A stretch of 64,000 bases of DNA from Azospirillum sp. TSH64 (lineage in GTDB: Bacteria > Pseudomonadota > Alphaproteobacteria > Azospirillales > Azospirillaceae), in assembly GCF_003116035.1 (NCBI RefSeq), contig NZ_LGQW01000015.1:6560648-6624647 (forward strand), read 5' to 3'. A program made the translations under genes and the position numbers. Under the pieces are notes generated by a model. The model did no database searches and was not told where the DNA came from. It was given only the letters and a program-made list of their open reading frames with translations. Below are positions 41,554-50,615 of the stretch, one piece after another. Position 1 is the stretch's first letter. Each line of letters opens with the position of its first letter.

Positions 41554-44478
41554 ATGACAGATGCCACCGCCGCCTCCGAGAATACCCCCGCGACCGGCAG
41601 CCCCGCTTCGGGCGGCGCCAATTCGGGCAGCGACGGCAGCGGCCTGTATCTGGTCGACGGCTCGGGCTTCATCTTCCGCGCCTTCCATGCGCTGCCGATG
41701 CTGACGCGACCGGACGGCACGCCGGTCAACGCGGTGCTGGGCTTCTCCAACATGCTGCTGAAGCTGCTGGCCGACGCCAAGGCGGAGGCCGTGGCGGTGG
41801 TCTTCGACAGCAAGCGCCTGAATTTCCGCAACGAATTCTACCCCGACTACAAGGCCCACCGCCCGGAGCCGCCGGAGGAGCTGAAGCCGCAGTTCGCGCT
41901 GATCCGCGAGGCGACGGAGGCCTTCTGCCTGCCCTGCCTGGAGCTTGAGGGCTATGAGGCCGACGACCTGATCGCCACCTACGCCCGTCTGGCGCAGGAG
42001 GCCGGCCGGCCGGTCACCATCGTGTCGTCGGACAAGGACCTGATGCAGCTGGTCCGCCCCGGCGTCGGCATGTTCGACCCGATGAAGAACAAGTCCATCG
42101 GCCCCGACGAGGTGTTCGAGAAGTTCGGCGTCCCGCCGGAGAAGGTGGTGGACGTACAGGCGCTGGCCGGTGACAGCGTCGACAACGTCCCCGGCGTGCC
42201 CGGCATCGGCGTGAAGACCGCCGCCCAGCTGATCACCGAATACGGCGACCTGGAAGCCCTGCTCGCCAATGCCGAGAAGATCAAGCAGCCGGCCCGCCGC
42301 CAGAAGCTGGTCGAGTTCGCCGATCTGGCCCGCGTCTCCCGCCGTCTGGTCCTGCTCGACGATCAGGTGCCGCCGCCCAAGCCGCTGGACGAGCTGCGGG
42401 TGCGCGAGCCCGATCACCAGCGGCTGATCGACTTCCTGCGCGCCCAGGGCTTCCGCAGCATCGTCTCCCGCGTCGAGATGGAGATGCAGAAGGACGGCCG
42501 CATCGCCGACGGGGCCGGCGGCTCGCTCCCGGCTCCCGGCTCCATGCCCAGCCCCGCGGCGAAGTCCCCGGCGACGGCGGAAAGCCCGGCCACGGAGGAC
42601 CGCCCGGCCCGCAGGACGGTGCTGAACGTCCCGGAGGTGCGCTACGAGCTGGTGCAGGAGGCCGACGCGCTGCGCCGCTGGGTCGAGCGGGCGCGCGAGA
42701 CCGGCGTGCTGGCGGTCGATACCGAGACCGACAGCCTGACGCCAGCCACCGCCACGCTGGTCGGCGTCTCGCTGTCGACCGAGCCGGGCATCGCCTGCTA
42801 CATCCCGCTCGCCCACAAGGCGGAAGGGGCCGCCGCCGCCGGCCAACTCGATTTCGAAGCCCCGACGCCGCCCAGTCAGATCGCGACCGACGAGGCGATG
42901 GCGATCCTGAAGGACGTGCTGGAGGACCGGTCGGTCCTGAAGATCGGCCACAACTTCAAGTTCGACCACCAGCTGTTCGCCCGCAACGGCATCAAAGTGT
43001 CGCCGGTCGACGACAGCATGCTGATCTCCTACGTGCTGGAGGGCGGGTCGCACGGCCACGGCATGGACGAGCTGGCGGAGCTGCACCTCGCCTACACGCC
43101 GATCCCCTTCAAGGAGGTCTGCGGCACCGGCAAGAACCAGATCACCTTCGACCGCGTGCCGCTGGACAAGGCGCTGGCCTATGCCGCCGAGGACGCCGAC
43201 ATCACGCTGCGGCTGTGGACGCTGCTGAAGCCGCGGCTGGTCGACGACCGCATGGTCACCGTCTACGAGACGCTGGACCGCCCGCTGGTCCCGGTGGTGG
43301 CGGACATGGAGCGGGCCGGCGTCCACATCGACAAGAAGGCGCTGTCCGACCTGTCGCAGAGCCTGTCGCTCCGCCTCGCCGAGATCGAGAAGGACGTTCA
43401 TGCCTTGGCCGGCCAGACGTTCAACATCGGCTCGCCCAAGCAGCTGGGCGAAATCCTGTTCGACACTCTCAAGCTCGGCACCGGCAAGAAGGGCAAGACC
43501 GGCGCCTATTCCACCGACAGCAGCGTGCTGGAGGAGCTGGCGGAACAGGGCCACACCATCGCCCAGCGCGTGCTCGACTGGCGCCAGCTCGCCAAGCTGA
43601 AGAGCACCTACACCGACGCGTTGCAGGAGAAGATCTCGCCGGTCACTGGCCGCGTCCACACCGCCTTCGCCCTGGCGGCGACCAACACCGGCCGCCTGTC
43701 CTCGACCGATCCCAACCTGCAGAACATCCCGGTGCGGACGGAGGAGGGCAAGAAGATCCGCCGCGCCTTCGTCGCGTCCCCCGGTTACAAGCTGCTGAGC
43801 GTCGATTACTCGCAGATCGAGCTGCGTCTGGTGGCGGAGATGGCGAACATCCAGGCGTTGAAGGACGCCTTCCGCGACGGGCTGGACATTCACGCCGCCA
43901 CCGCCGCCCAGGTCTTCGGCATTCCGCTGGAGCAGATGACGCCGGACATCCGCCGCAAGGCCAAGGCGATCAATTTCGGCATCATCTACGGCATCTCCGG
44001 CTTCGGGCTGGGCCGCCAGCTCGGCATCGCGCCGGGCGAGGCCAACGCCTTCATCAAGACCTATCTGGAGCGCTTCCACGAGCTGAAGGTGTGGATGGAG
44101 GCGACCAAGGCCTTCGCCCGCCAGCACGGCTATGTGGCGACGCTGTTCGGCCGCCGCTGCTACATGCCGGGCATCCAGGAGAAGAACGCCGCCCGCCGCG
44201 CCTTCGCCGAGCGTCAGGCGATCAACGCCCCGATCCAGGGCACCGCCGCCGACATCATGAAGCGGGCGATGAACCGCATGCCGGGCGCGCTCGCCGCCGC
44301 CGGCAGCAACGCACGGATGCTGCTGCAGGTGCACGACGAACTGCTGTTCGAGGTGCCGGAAGCGGAAGCCGAGGACGCCGCGCGCATTGTGCGCGAGGTG
44401 ATGGAGGGTGCGGCGACGCTCGGCGTGCCGCTGGTGGCGGAAGCCGGGATCGGGGATAACTGGGAAGAGGCGCACTGA
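41554..44478 (+). CDS. polA: DNA polymerase I
   Basis: 974 residues from ATG 41554 (alternative ATG 41518). Full three-domain enzyme for Okazaki-fragment and repair synthesis: 5'-nuclease (about 28-300, SSDKDLMQL and GDSVDNVPGVPGIG), 3'-5' proofreading exonuclease (DTETDSLT from 389), and family-A polymerase with VDYSQIELR (Asp751), RRKAKAINFGIIYGISGFGLG and VHDELLFE (Asp928). The exonuclease carboxylates are intact, so it should proofread. A Pro/Ala/Ser linker (about 320-350) separates nuclease and Klenow parts. Convergent with the molybdoenzyme gene. Confidence 0.96.
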   Translation: MTDATAASENTPATGSPASGGANSGSDGSGLYLVDGSGFIFRAFHALPMLTRPDGTPVNAVLGFSNMLLKLLADAKAEAVAVVFDSKRLNFRNEFYPDYKAHRPEPPEELKPQFALIREATEAFCLPCLELEGYEADDLIATYARLAQEAGRPVTIVSSDKDLMQLVRPGVGMFDPMKNKSIGPDEVFEKFGVPPEKVVDVQALAGDSVDNVPGVPGIGVKTAAQLITEYGDLEALLANAEKIKQPARRQKLVEFADLARVSRRLVLLDDQVPPPKPLDELRVREPDHQRLIDFLRAQGFRSIVSRVEMEMQKDGRIADGAGGSLPAPGSMPSPAAKSPATAESPATEDRPARRTVLNVPEVRYELVQEADALRRWVERARETGVLAVDTETDSLTPATATLVGVSLSTEPGIACYIPLAHKAEGAAAAGQLDFEAPTPPSQIATDEAMAILKDVLEDRSVLKIGHNFKFDHQLFARNGIKVSPVDDSMLISYVLEGGSHGHGMDELAELHLAYTPIPFKEVCGTGKNQITFDRVPLDKALAYAAEDADITLRLWTLLKPRLVDDRMVTVYETLDRPLVPVVADMERAGVHIDKKALSDLSQSLSLRLAEIEKDVHALAGQTFNIGSPKQLGEILFDTLKLGTGKKGKTGAYSTDSSVLEELAEQGHTIAQRVLDWRQLAKLKSTYTDALQEKISPVTGRVHTAFALAATNTGRLSSTDPNLQNIPVRTEEGKKIRRAFVASPGYKLLSVDYSQIELRLVAEMANIQALKDAFRDGLDIHAATAAQVFGIPLEQMTPDIRRKAKAINFGIIYGISGFGLGRQLGIAPGEANAFIKTYLERFHELKVWMEATKAFARQHGYVATLFGRRCYMPGIQEKNAARRAFAERQAINAPIQGTAADIMKRAMNRMPGALAAAGSNARMLLQVHDELLFEVPEAEAEDAARIVREVMEGAATLGVPLVAEAGIGDNWEEAH

Positions 44479-44492
44479 GGGGGGCGAGAACC

Positions 44493-44518
44493 CCCCTCTC
44501 CCTCCCCGGGGAGAGGGG
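44493..44518. terminator. Hairpin between polA and the convergent ydeP-like gene
   Basis: CCCCTCTCC (44493-44501) with GGAGAGGGG (44510-44518), loop CTCCCCGG, then GATTGCAGTTTTTT on the plus strand. Similar sequence to the hairpin at 55209, so it may belong to a dispersed palindromic family. Confidence 0.6.
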
Positions 44519-44532
44519 ATTGCAGTTTTTTC

Positions 44533-46854
44533 CTACGCCACGATCCGTACCGGCACCCCCTTCGCGGCGGGCGTCTTCGACGCCTCGTCGTGATACCACA
44601 GCGGAATCAGCGGGTTCATCTCCGGGTAGTACGCCCCGACGCAGCCGCGCGGCAGCTGGAAGGGCGTCACCGTCAGCCCTCCCACCCGGCGGTCGACGTC
44701 GTCGCCGGCGTCGCTCGCCAGCGCCACCACCTGACCCTCGCGCAGGCCGGCGGCGGCGATATCCTGCGGGTTCATCAGCAGCACGTCGCGGGTGCCCTCG
44801 ATGCCGCGCAGGCGGTCGGAGTAGCCGTAGATCGTCGTGTTGAACTGGTCGTTCGACCGCATCGTCATCAGCCGCCAGCGGCCCGGCGCATCCTCGAAGC
44901 CGATGGCGCGCAGACGGCCCGGCGGGGTGAAGTGGGCCTTGCCGGACTCCGTCTTCCAGATCCGCTCGCGCGCAGGGTTGCCGCGGTAGAAGCCGCCGGG
45001 GGTGAAGACCCGCTCGTTGAAATGGTGGAACTGGTCGGGATAGGTCGCCTCGATCTGGGCACGGATGCGGCGGTAATCGGCCACCCACGCGTCCCAGGTC
45101 ACCTTCGGATTGGGCGGCAGGGTCGCCTTCGCCATGCCGGCGACGATGGCGACCTCCGATTTCAGATGCGGGCTGGCCGGCGTGTTGTTGCCGAGCGAGC
45201 CGTGGATGCAGCTCAGGCTGTCCTCCATCGTCACCGCCTGCGCGCCGCTCTCCTGCACATCCTCCTCCGCCCGGCCCAGGCAGGGCAGCAGATAGGCGAC
45301 CTCGCCGTTGATCAGGTGGCTGCGGTTCAGCCTGGTCGCGATCTGCACGGTCAGGCGCAGGCGCGACCAGGCCGCCTCCATCCGCTCGCGCTCGGGGATG
45401 GCGCGGACGAAGTTGCCGCCGAGCCCGATGAAGGCCTTCACCTCGCCCGACAGGATCTTCTCGCAGGCCCTGACGGTGTTCAGCCCCTCCTTGCGCGGCG
45501 GCTCGAAGCCGTACTGGTCGGCCAGCCGGTCGAGCGGCACCAGCTCCGGCTTTTCGGAGATGCCGACGGTGCGCTGGCCCTGCACGTTGGAATGGCCGCG
45601 CACCGGCGAAATGCCGGCGCCGTCGCGGCCGATGTTGCCCTTCAGCAGCCACAGATTGACCAGAGCCCCCAGCGTCTCCGAGCCGTGCACCTGCTGGGTC
45701 AGGCCCATGCCGTACATGGCGATGGAGCGTTCCGCCTCGATGTAGATGTCGGCGGCCTGCTTCAGGTCGGCGCGGGTCAGGCCGGACTCCTCCTCGATCT
45801 CCTCCCAGCCGATGGCGTCGACCCGCGCCTTCATCTCCTCGAATCCGGCCGTGTGCTGGGCGATGAAGTCGTGGTCGAGGACATGCTTGCCGCCCGCCTT
45901 CCGCTCCTTCTCGGCGGCCAGCACATGCTTGATCAGGCCGGTGATCGCGGCGATGTCGCCGCCGGTCTTGACCTGGAAATAGAGGGTGGAGATTTGGGTG
46001 TCCTTGCCCGTCAGCATCTCCAGCGGGCTCTGCGGGTTGCGGAAGCTCTCCAGACCCTTTTCCCGCACGGGGTTGAAGGTGACGATCTTCGCGCCGCGCT
46101 TCACCGCGTCCTGCAACGGGTGGAGCAGGCGGGGGCTGTTCGACCCGGTGTTCTGGCCGAAGAAGAAGATGGCGTTGCAGCTCTCGAAATCGTCGAGCAC
46201 GCAGGTGCCGACCGGCGAGCCGATCACCGTCTTCAGCCCGACCGAGGTCGTCTCGTGGCACATGTTGGAGCTGTCGGGCAGATTGTTGTGCCCGTAGAGC
46301 CGCGCGAACAGCGCGTAGAGATAGGAGGTCTCCAGGCTGGCGCGGCCCGAGGCGTAGAACACTGCCTGCTCCGGGTCGATGGCGCGCAACTCCGCCCCGA
46401 TGGCGGCGAAGGCCTCGTCCCAGCCGCAGGGCACATATCGGTCGCTGGTCCGGTCATAGCGCATGGGGTGGGTCAGCCGCCCCTGCTGCTCCAGATCGTA
46501 ATCCTTCCAGCCCTTCAGCTCCGTGACCGTGTGCTGGGCGAAGAAGTCGGGAGTGCAGCGCCGGCTGGTCAGTTCCCAGATCGTCGCCTTGGCGCCGTTC
46601 TCGCAGAACTCGAAGGCGCGGGGCTTGGCCGGCTTGGCCCAGGCGCAGGACACGCACATGAAGCCGCCGGGCTTGTTCTGCCGGCGCAGCGTGTCGAGCA
46701 CGGCGGGGGTCGGCCGTTCCTCCCCCATGATGCGGGCCATCGACCCGACCGACCCCCAGCCTCCGGCCGGACCGTCGTAATGCGGGGTGTCCTTGTCGTC
46801 CGACAGGCCGTCGATGCTCATGGGGCGATACTCTGGGGAGTGGTCTTGCGACAT
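44533..46854 (-). CDS. FdhF/YdeP-family molybdopterin oxidoreductase
   Basis: 773 residues from ATG 46854 (AGGAG 13 bases upstream; extension to 46971 dropped). A large bis-MGD molybdoenzyme of the formate-dehydrogenase-alpha type, YdeP branch: an N-terminal CVSCAWAKP, the long cofactor domains with GHNNLPDSSNMCHETTSVGL, GQNTGSNSPRLLHPL and LKGNIGRDGAGISPVRGHSNVQG, and a C-terminal MGD-binding domain (LMTMRSNDQFNTTIYGYSDRLRGI). Substrate is not established for the branch; in E. coli YdeP is linked to acid resistance. There is no signal peptide and no small subunit, so it is cytoplasmic. It follows the CheB-like gene by 82 bp. Confidence 0.88.
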   Translation of the reverse strand: MSQDHSPEYRPMSIDGLSDDKDTPHYDGPAGGWGSVGSMARIMGEERPTPAVLDTLRRQNKPGGFMCVSCAWAKPAKPRAFEFCENGAKATIWELTSRRCTPDFFAQHTVTELKGWKDYDLEQQGRLTHPMRYDRTSDRYVPCGWDEAFAAIGAELRAIDPEQAVFYASGRASLETSYLYALFARLYGHNNLPDSSNMCHETTSVGLKTVIGSPVGTCVLDDFESCNAIFFFGQNTGSNSPRLLHPLQDAVKRGAKIVTFNPVREKGLESFRNPQSPLEMLTGKDTQISTLYFQVKTGGDIAAITGLIKHVLAAEKERKAGGKHVLDHDFIAQHTAGFEEMKARVDAIGWEEIEEESGLTRADLKQAADIYIEAERSIAMYGMGLTQQVHGSETLGALVNLWLLKGNIGRDGAGISPVRGHSNVQGQRTVGISEKPELVPLDRLADQYGFEPPRKEGLNTVRACEKILSGEVKAFIGLGGNFVRAIPERERMEAAWSRLRLTVQIATRLNRSHLINGEVAYLLPCLGRAEEDVQESGAQAVTMEDSLSCIHGSLGNNTPASPHLKSEVAIVAGMAKATLPPNPKVTWDAWVADYRRIRAQIEATYPDQFHHFNERVFTPGGFYRGNPARERIWKTESGKAHFTPPGRLRAIGFEDAPGRWRLMTMRSNDQFNTTIYGYSDRLRGIEGTRDVLLMNPQDIAAAGLREGQVVALASDAGDDVDRRVGGLTVTPFQLPRGCVGAYYPEMNPLIPLWYHDEASKTPAAKGVPVRIVA

Positions 46855-46936
46855 TTCGGGGGCAGGCTCCTGGGACCGGAACGTCGGTTCCGACAAGGAT
46901 CCAACCCGGCGGACGGCTTCGGGTTCCCCGAACCGG

Positions 46937-47950
46937 TCAGCGCTTCTTCTGGGAACTGGTGTTCCGGACATCCGGCTTGGACAGCACTGCGCGCAGCAGT
47001 TCGGCGTTCTTGCGTGCCTCCTGCTTCTGGCTGTCCCAATTGGCGGCGATCAGGTCCTGGCCGCGTTCGCGGGCATAGTCGCCCAGGCGCTGGAACAGCT
47101 CCACCCGTTCCTCGTGGGTCCGCAGGGCGACCCAAAGGGCCGTTTCCATCGCTTCGGCCTGCGCCGCCTCCATGCTGTCGGGGCTGTAGGCATGGCCGAC
47201 ATGGCAGCGGAAGCGCAGCACCGGTCCGTCATGGATCTCGCTCAGGCCGCCGCCGCATTCCGGACAGGACAGGGTGGTCGGCTTGCCGACCGCGTTGGTG
47301 TCTTCTGACACGGCTGTGAACTCCTGCTCGGCGATCCGCGCCTCCGTGGCGACATCGAGCGGCACGGGTGGGCCAGATGGGGCCGGTTCGGCGGCCAGCC
47401 GGTACAGCAGGGCCGGCATATGGGCGAGCGGCAGGACGTGATCGGCCTCACCGTTGTCGATGGCGCTTTGCGGCATGCCCGGCCATTCGGCATCGTCCGG
47501 ATCCTGGACGACGCCGATGCCGCCGCAGCGGCGGATCGCCCGCAGGCCGGACGTGCCGTCATCCAGGGTGCCCGACAGCACGACGCCGACGACACGGCTG
47601 CCGAAGGCGACCCCGGCCGAGCGGAACAGCGGGTCCACCGCCGGCCGGGTCCGGTTCTCCCGCGGGCCGCGGCGGACCAGCACCCGGTCGCGGTGGACCA
47701 GCAGATGGTGGTCGGGCGGCGCCACATGGATGTGACTGGGGCGGATCGGTTCGCCATCCACGGGATGGAAGGCCGGCAGCCAGCCGATCCGTTCCAGCAA
47801 CTGCGGCAGGACGCTGGTGGCATTGGGCGTGATGTGGAGGACAACGAACACAGTCGGCGCCCATCCTTTCGGCATCGCGCCGAACAGGCGGGTGAGAGCG
47901 GTCAACCCGCCGGCCGACGCACCGATGGCGATGATGTCGCGATTCTCCAT
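46937..47950 (-). CDS. CheB-type methylesterase without receiver domain, with zinc-finger-like tail
   Basis: 337 residues from ATG 47950 (47971 possible; neither has a strong ribosome binding site). Residues 1-190 are the CheB methylesterase domain: catalytic Ser12 in GASAGGLTAL, His39 in VVLHI, and Asp in SGTLDDGTSGLRAI. There is no N-terminal receiver, so it is not controlled by CheA in the usual way. The tail carries a Cys/His cluster LSCPECGGGLSEIHDG ... FRCHVGHAYSPDS, frequent in stand-alone CheB proteins. It faces the CheR-like gene at 48110, suggesting a non-chemotaxis methylation pair. Confidence 0.88.
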   Translation of the reverse strand: MENRDIIAIGASAGGLTALTRLFGAMPKGWAPTVFVVLHITPNATSVLPQLLERIGWLPAFHPVDGEPIRPSHIHVAPPDHHLLVHRDRVLVRRGPRENRTRPAVDPLFRSAGVAFGSRVVGVVLSGTLDDGTSGLRAIRRCGGIGVVQDPDDAEWPGMPQSAIDNGEADHVLPLAHMPALLYRLAAEPAPSGPPVPLDVATEARIAEQEFTAVSEDTNAVGKPTTLSCPECGGGLSEIHDGPVLRFRCHVGHAYSPDSMEAAQAEAMETALWVALRTHEERVELFQRLGDYARERGQDLIAANWDSQKQEARKNAELLRAVLSKPDVRNTSSQKKR

Positions 47951-48109
47951 GAAACCAGAACAGGTCCGCATCCGCGGCGTTTCACGATTGGCTGAATAAT
48001 TCACCTGTTGCTTGCAGCAGTTCCCGGGAAGGGCGTAGGTCTCCACGTCGCTTGAGCCGGGGGCGGGCAGGCGATTATGCTTGTCCCGACACCGTCATGA
48101 CGCAGACTG

Positions 48110-50377
48110 ATGACCAAGAAGACCGACGATCCCGACAGCGATTTCAACAATCTGATCCGTCACATCCAGGAAAGCCGCGGCATCGATTTCCGCGGTTACA
48201 AACGCACGAGCCTGGAGCGGCGCATCCGCCGGCGGATGGAGGAGGTCGGCTGCGACAGCTTCGCTGCCTACCACGCCTTTCTGGAAGTCCACCCGCAGGA
48301 ATTCGTCGATCTTCTGAACACCGTCCTCATCAACGTCACCTCCTTCTTCCGCGACACCGAGTCGTGGGAGGTTCTGCGGCGGGAGGTCGTTCCCCGCATC
48401 CTGGAGCGCAAGGGCGACAAGGGGGCGATCCGCATCTGGAGCGTCGGCTGTGCCTCGGGCGAGGAGCCCTATTCGCTGGCGATGATGTTCGCGGAGGTGC
48501 TGGGGACTGTGGACTTCTGCCGCCGCGTCAAGATCTACGCCACCGATCTGGACGATGCGGCGCTGAACACCGCGCGCCACGCCACCTATGCGCCGCGCGA
48601 CGTGGAATCGGTGCCGGAGCCGCTGCTGGAACGCTATTTCGAGCGCATCGGCAATCATTACGTGTTCCAGCGCGACCTGCGCAAATGCGTGATCTTCGGC
48701 CGCCACAATGTGGTCAGCGACGCGCCGATCTCCCGCATCGACCTGCTGATCTGCCGCAACCTGCTGATCTATCTGGAGGCCGACACCCAGGGCGTCGTCC
48801 TGCCGCGGCTGCATTACGCCCTGGTCAATGACGGCTTCCTGTTCCTGGGCAAGGCCGAAACCCAGCTGGCCCGGTCGCGCATGTTCGAGCCGGTCGACCT
48901 GAAGAGCCGCATCTTCGCCAAGGTGCCGCAGGAATGGCGGCGGAGTGCCGGCGGAAGCCTGTCGCTGGCCAACGACGCCGGCGGCCCCCGCGTCAACCAG
49001 CAGATGCGGCTGCTGGAGAGCATCGTCGACAGCAGCTCCACCGGCTATCTGGCGGTGAACGCCGAAGGGGTGCTGGTCTTCGCCAACACCCATGCCCGCC
49101 GCCTGTTCGACGTCGAGGAAACCGACATCGGCCGCCCGTTCCACGACCTGACCATCTCCTACCGTCCGACCGAGCTGCGCAGCCGGATCGAGGAGGTGCG
49201 AACCTCCGGCCGCATGGTCCGCATCGAACACCAGCCCTTCACCCGGCCGGAGGCCGAGCCGGTCCGCCTGACCATCGAGGTGGCGCCGCTCCACAGCCGC
49301 GACGGCAAGGCCTTCGCCACTCTGCTCAGCTTCTTCGACACCAGCCGCATCTTCCTTTTGCAGCAGGAGATCGAGGCGGCACAGGAAAGCCTGGAGACGA
49401 CCATCGAGGAACTCCAATCCTCCAACGAGGAGCTGGAGACGACCAATGAGGAACTCCAGTCCACCAACGAAGAGCTGGAAACGACCAACGAGGAACTCCA
49501 GTCCACCAACGAGGAACTGGAGACGATGAACGAGGAGCTGCGCTCCACCAACGAAGAGCTGGAGGTCGCCAACGAGGAGATGCGCCGGCAGAGCGAGGAG
49601 GCGGGCGAGTATCGCCGCTATTCCGAATCGATCCTGCGCAGCATCGACGTCGGCATCATCGTTCTGGACGACAACCTCACCGTCCAGTCCTGGAACCGCT
49701 GGAGCGAGAATGTCTGGGGCCTGCGCAACGAGGAGGTGGCCGGAGAGCTGTTCCTGGATCTGGACATCGGCCTGCCGGTTCAGCGGCTGCGCCGCCCGCT
49801 CCACGACATCCTGACGACGCAGGTCCCGGCCGACCCTGTGGAGATGGAGGCGATGGACCGCCGCGGCCGGCGCATCGCCTGCCGCATCCGCCTGTCGCCT
49901 CTGCTCTACGACAACCGGGCAGCCCGTGGGGCCGTGCTGATCATCGAGGACGTGACGGAACGGGCGCGGTCCGACGCCTTCGTCGAGTATCTGGGGCGCA
50001 TCATCGGCCAGTCCCTGAACGAGGTCTATTTCCTCGACGCCGCCAATTTCAATTTTCAGCTGGTCAACAAGGGAGCGGAGGAAAAGCTGGGCTATTCGCT
50101 GGATGCGCTGCGCCAGATCGCGCTGCACGACCTGATGCCGGACATCGACGCGGCCGCCTTCAGCCGGCTGGTCGGGCCGCTGCTGTCCGGGGAAAAGGCG
50201 GAGATCGTCCTTGAAACCACCATCGAGCGTCCCGACCAATCGGTCCGCCCGGTTGAGCTTTGCATGCAGTATTTCGGTGAGGAACAGCCGCCGATCCTCG
50301 TCGCCCTGGCCCATGACGTGACCGAGCGGCAGCGGATCGGCCTCGATGACAGCCGCGCGGAGGCGGCCAGCAATTGA
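48110..50377 (+). CDS. CheR-type methyltransferase with PAS domains and a repeat coiled coil
   Basis: 755 residues. The N-terminal CheR domains (about 10-285) have YKRTSLERRIRRRM, NVTSFFRD, the S-adenosylmethionine motif WSVGCASGEEPYSLAM and ICRNLLIYL. One PAS domain follows (about 310-415, LLESIVDSSSTGYLAVNAEGVLVF), then a highly regular coiled coil (417-497) of repeated EELxSTNEELETTN units. Two more PAS domains fill 505-740. There is no kinase core. Such proteins are sensors coupled to a methylesterase; the divergent CheB-like gene completes the pair. Confidence 0.88.
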   Translation: MTKKTDDPDSDFNNLIRHIQESRGIDFRGYKRTSLERRIRRRMEEVGCDSFAAYHAFLEVHPQEFVDLLNTVLINVTSFFRDTESWEVLRREVVPRILERKGDKGAIRIWSVGCASGEEPYSLAMMFAEVLGTVDFCRRVKIYATDLDDAALNTARHATYAPRDVESVPEPLLERYFERIGNHYVFQRDLRKCVIFGRHNVVSDAPISRIDLLICRNLLIYLEADTQGVVLPRLHYALVNDGFLFLGKAETQLARSRMFEPVDLKSRIFAKVPQEWRRSAGGSLSLANDAGGPRVNQQMRLLESIVDSSSTGYLAVNAEGVLVFANTHARRLFDVEETDIGRPFHDLTISYRPTELRSRIEEVRTSGRMVRIEHQPFTRPEAEPVRLTIEVAPLHSRDGKAFATLLSFFDTSRIFLLQQEIEAAQESLETTIEELQSSNEELETTNEELQSTNEELETTNEELQSTNEELETMNEELRSTNEELEVANEEMRRQSEEAGEYRRYSESILRSIDVGIIVLDDNLTVQSWNRWSENVWGLRNEEVAGELFLDLDIGLPVQRLRRPLHDILTTQVPADPVEMEAMDRRGRRIACRIRLSPLLYDNRAARGAVLIIEDVTERARSDAFVEYLGRIIGQSLNEVYFLDAANFNFQLVNKGAEEKLGYSLDALRQIALHDLMPDIDAAAFSRLVGPLLSGEKAEIVLETTIERPDQSVRPVELCMQYFGEEQPPILVALAHDVTERQRIGLDDSRAEAASN

Positions 50378-50438
50378 TCGTCAGGCCGATTTAAACGATG
50401 GCGGCGCGTGGAGGTCGCGAAAGGTCCGGTTGTGGTCA

Positions 50439-50460
50439 GGGTGGCCGATGCTGGCCACCC
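50439..50460 (+). terminator. Hairpin after the CheR-like gene
   Basis: Perfect 8-bp stem GGGTGGCC (50439-50446) with GGCCACCC (50453-50460), loop GATGCT, no T-run. Possible factor-dependent stop. Further on, GGAAC (50509) with AGTT 16 bp later is a near match to the alphaproteobacterial stress-sigma (EcfG) promoter. Confidence 0.45.
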
Positions 50461-50615
50461 CGCCTGTATTCGATCCGGCTCATATCAACTGGCCTAAAGG
50501 AATAGGGTGGAACTGCGGCTGACTGTGACAGTTTAGATAATGAACCTACGGCTGGTTTGTCTGAACGACTCGATGCAAAGTTGCTCATTGGTGGCGCTGG
50601 CAGGGGCTGCACAGG

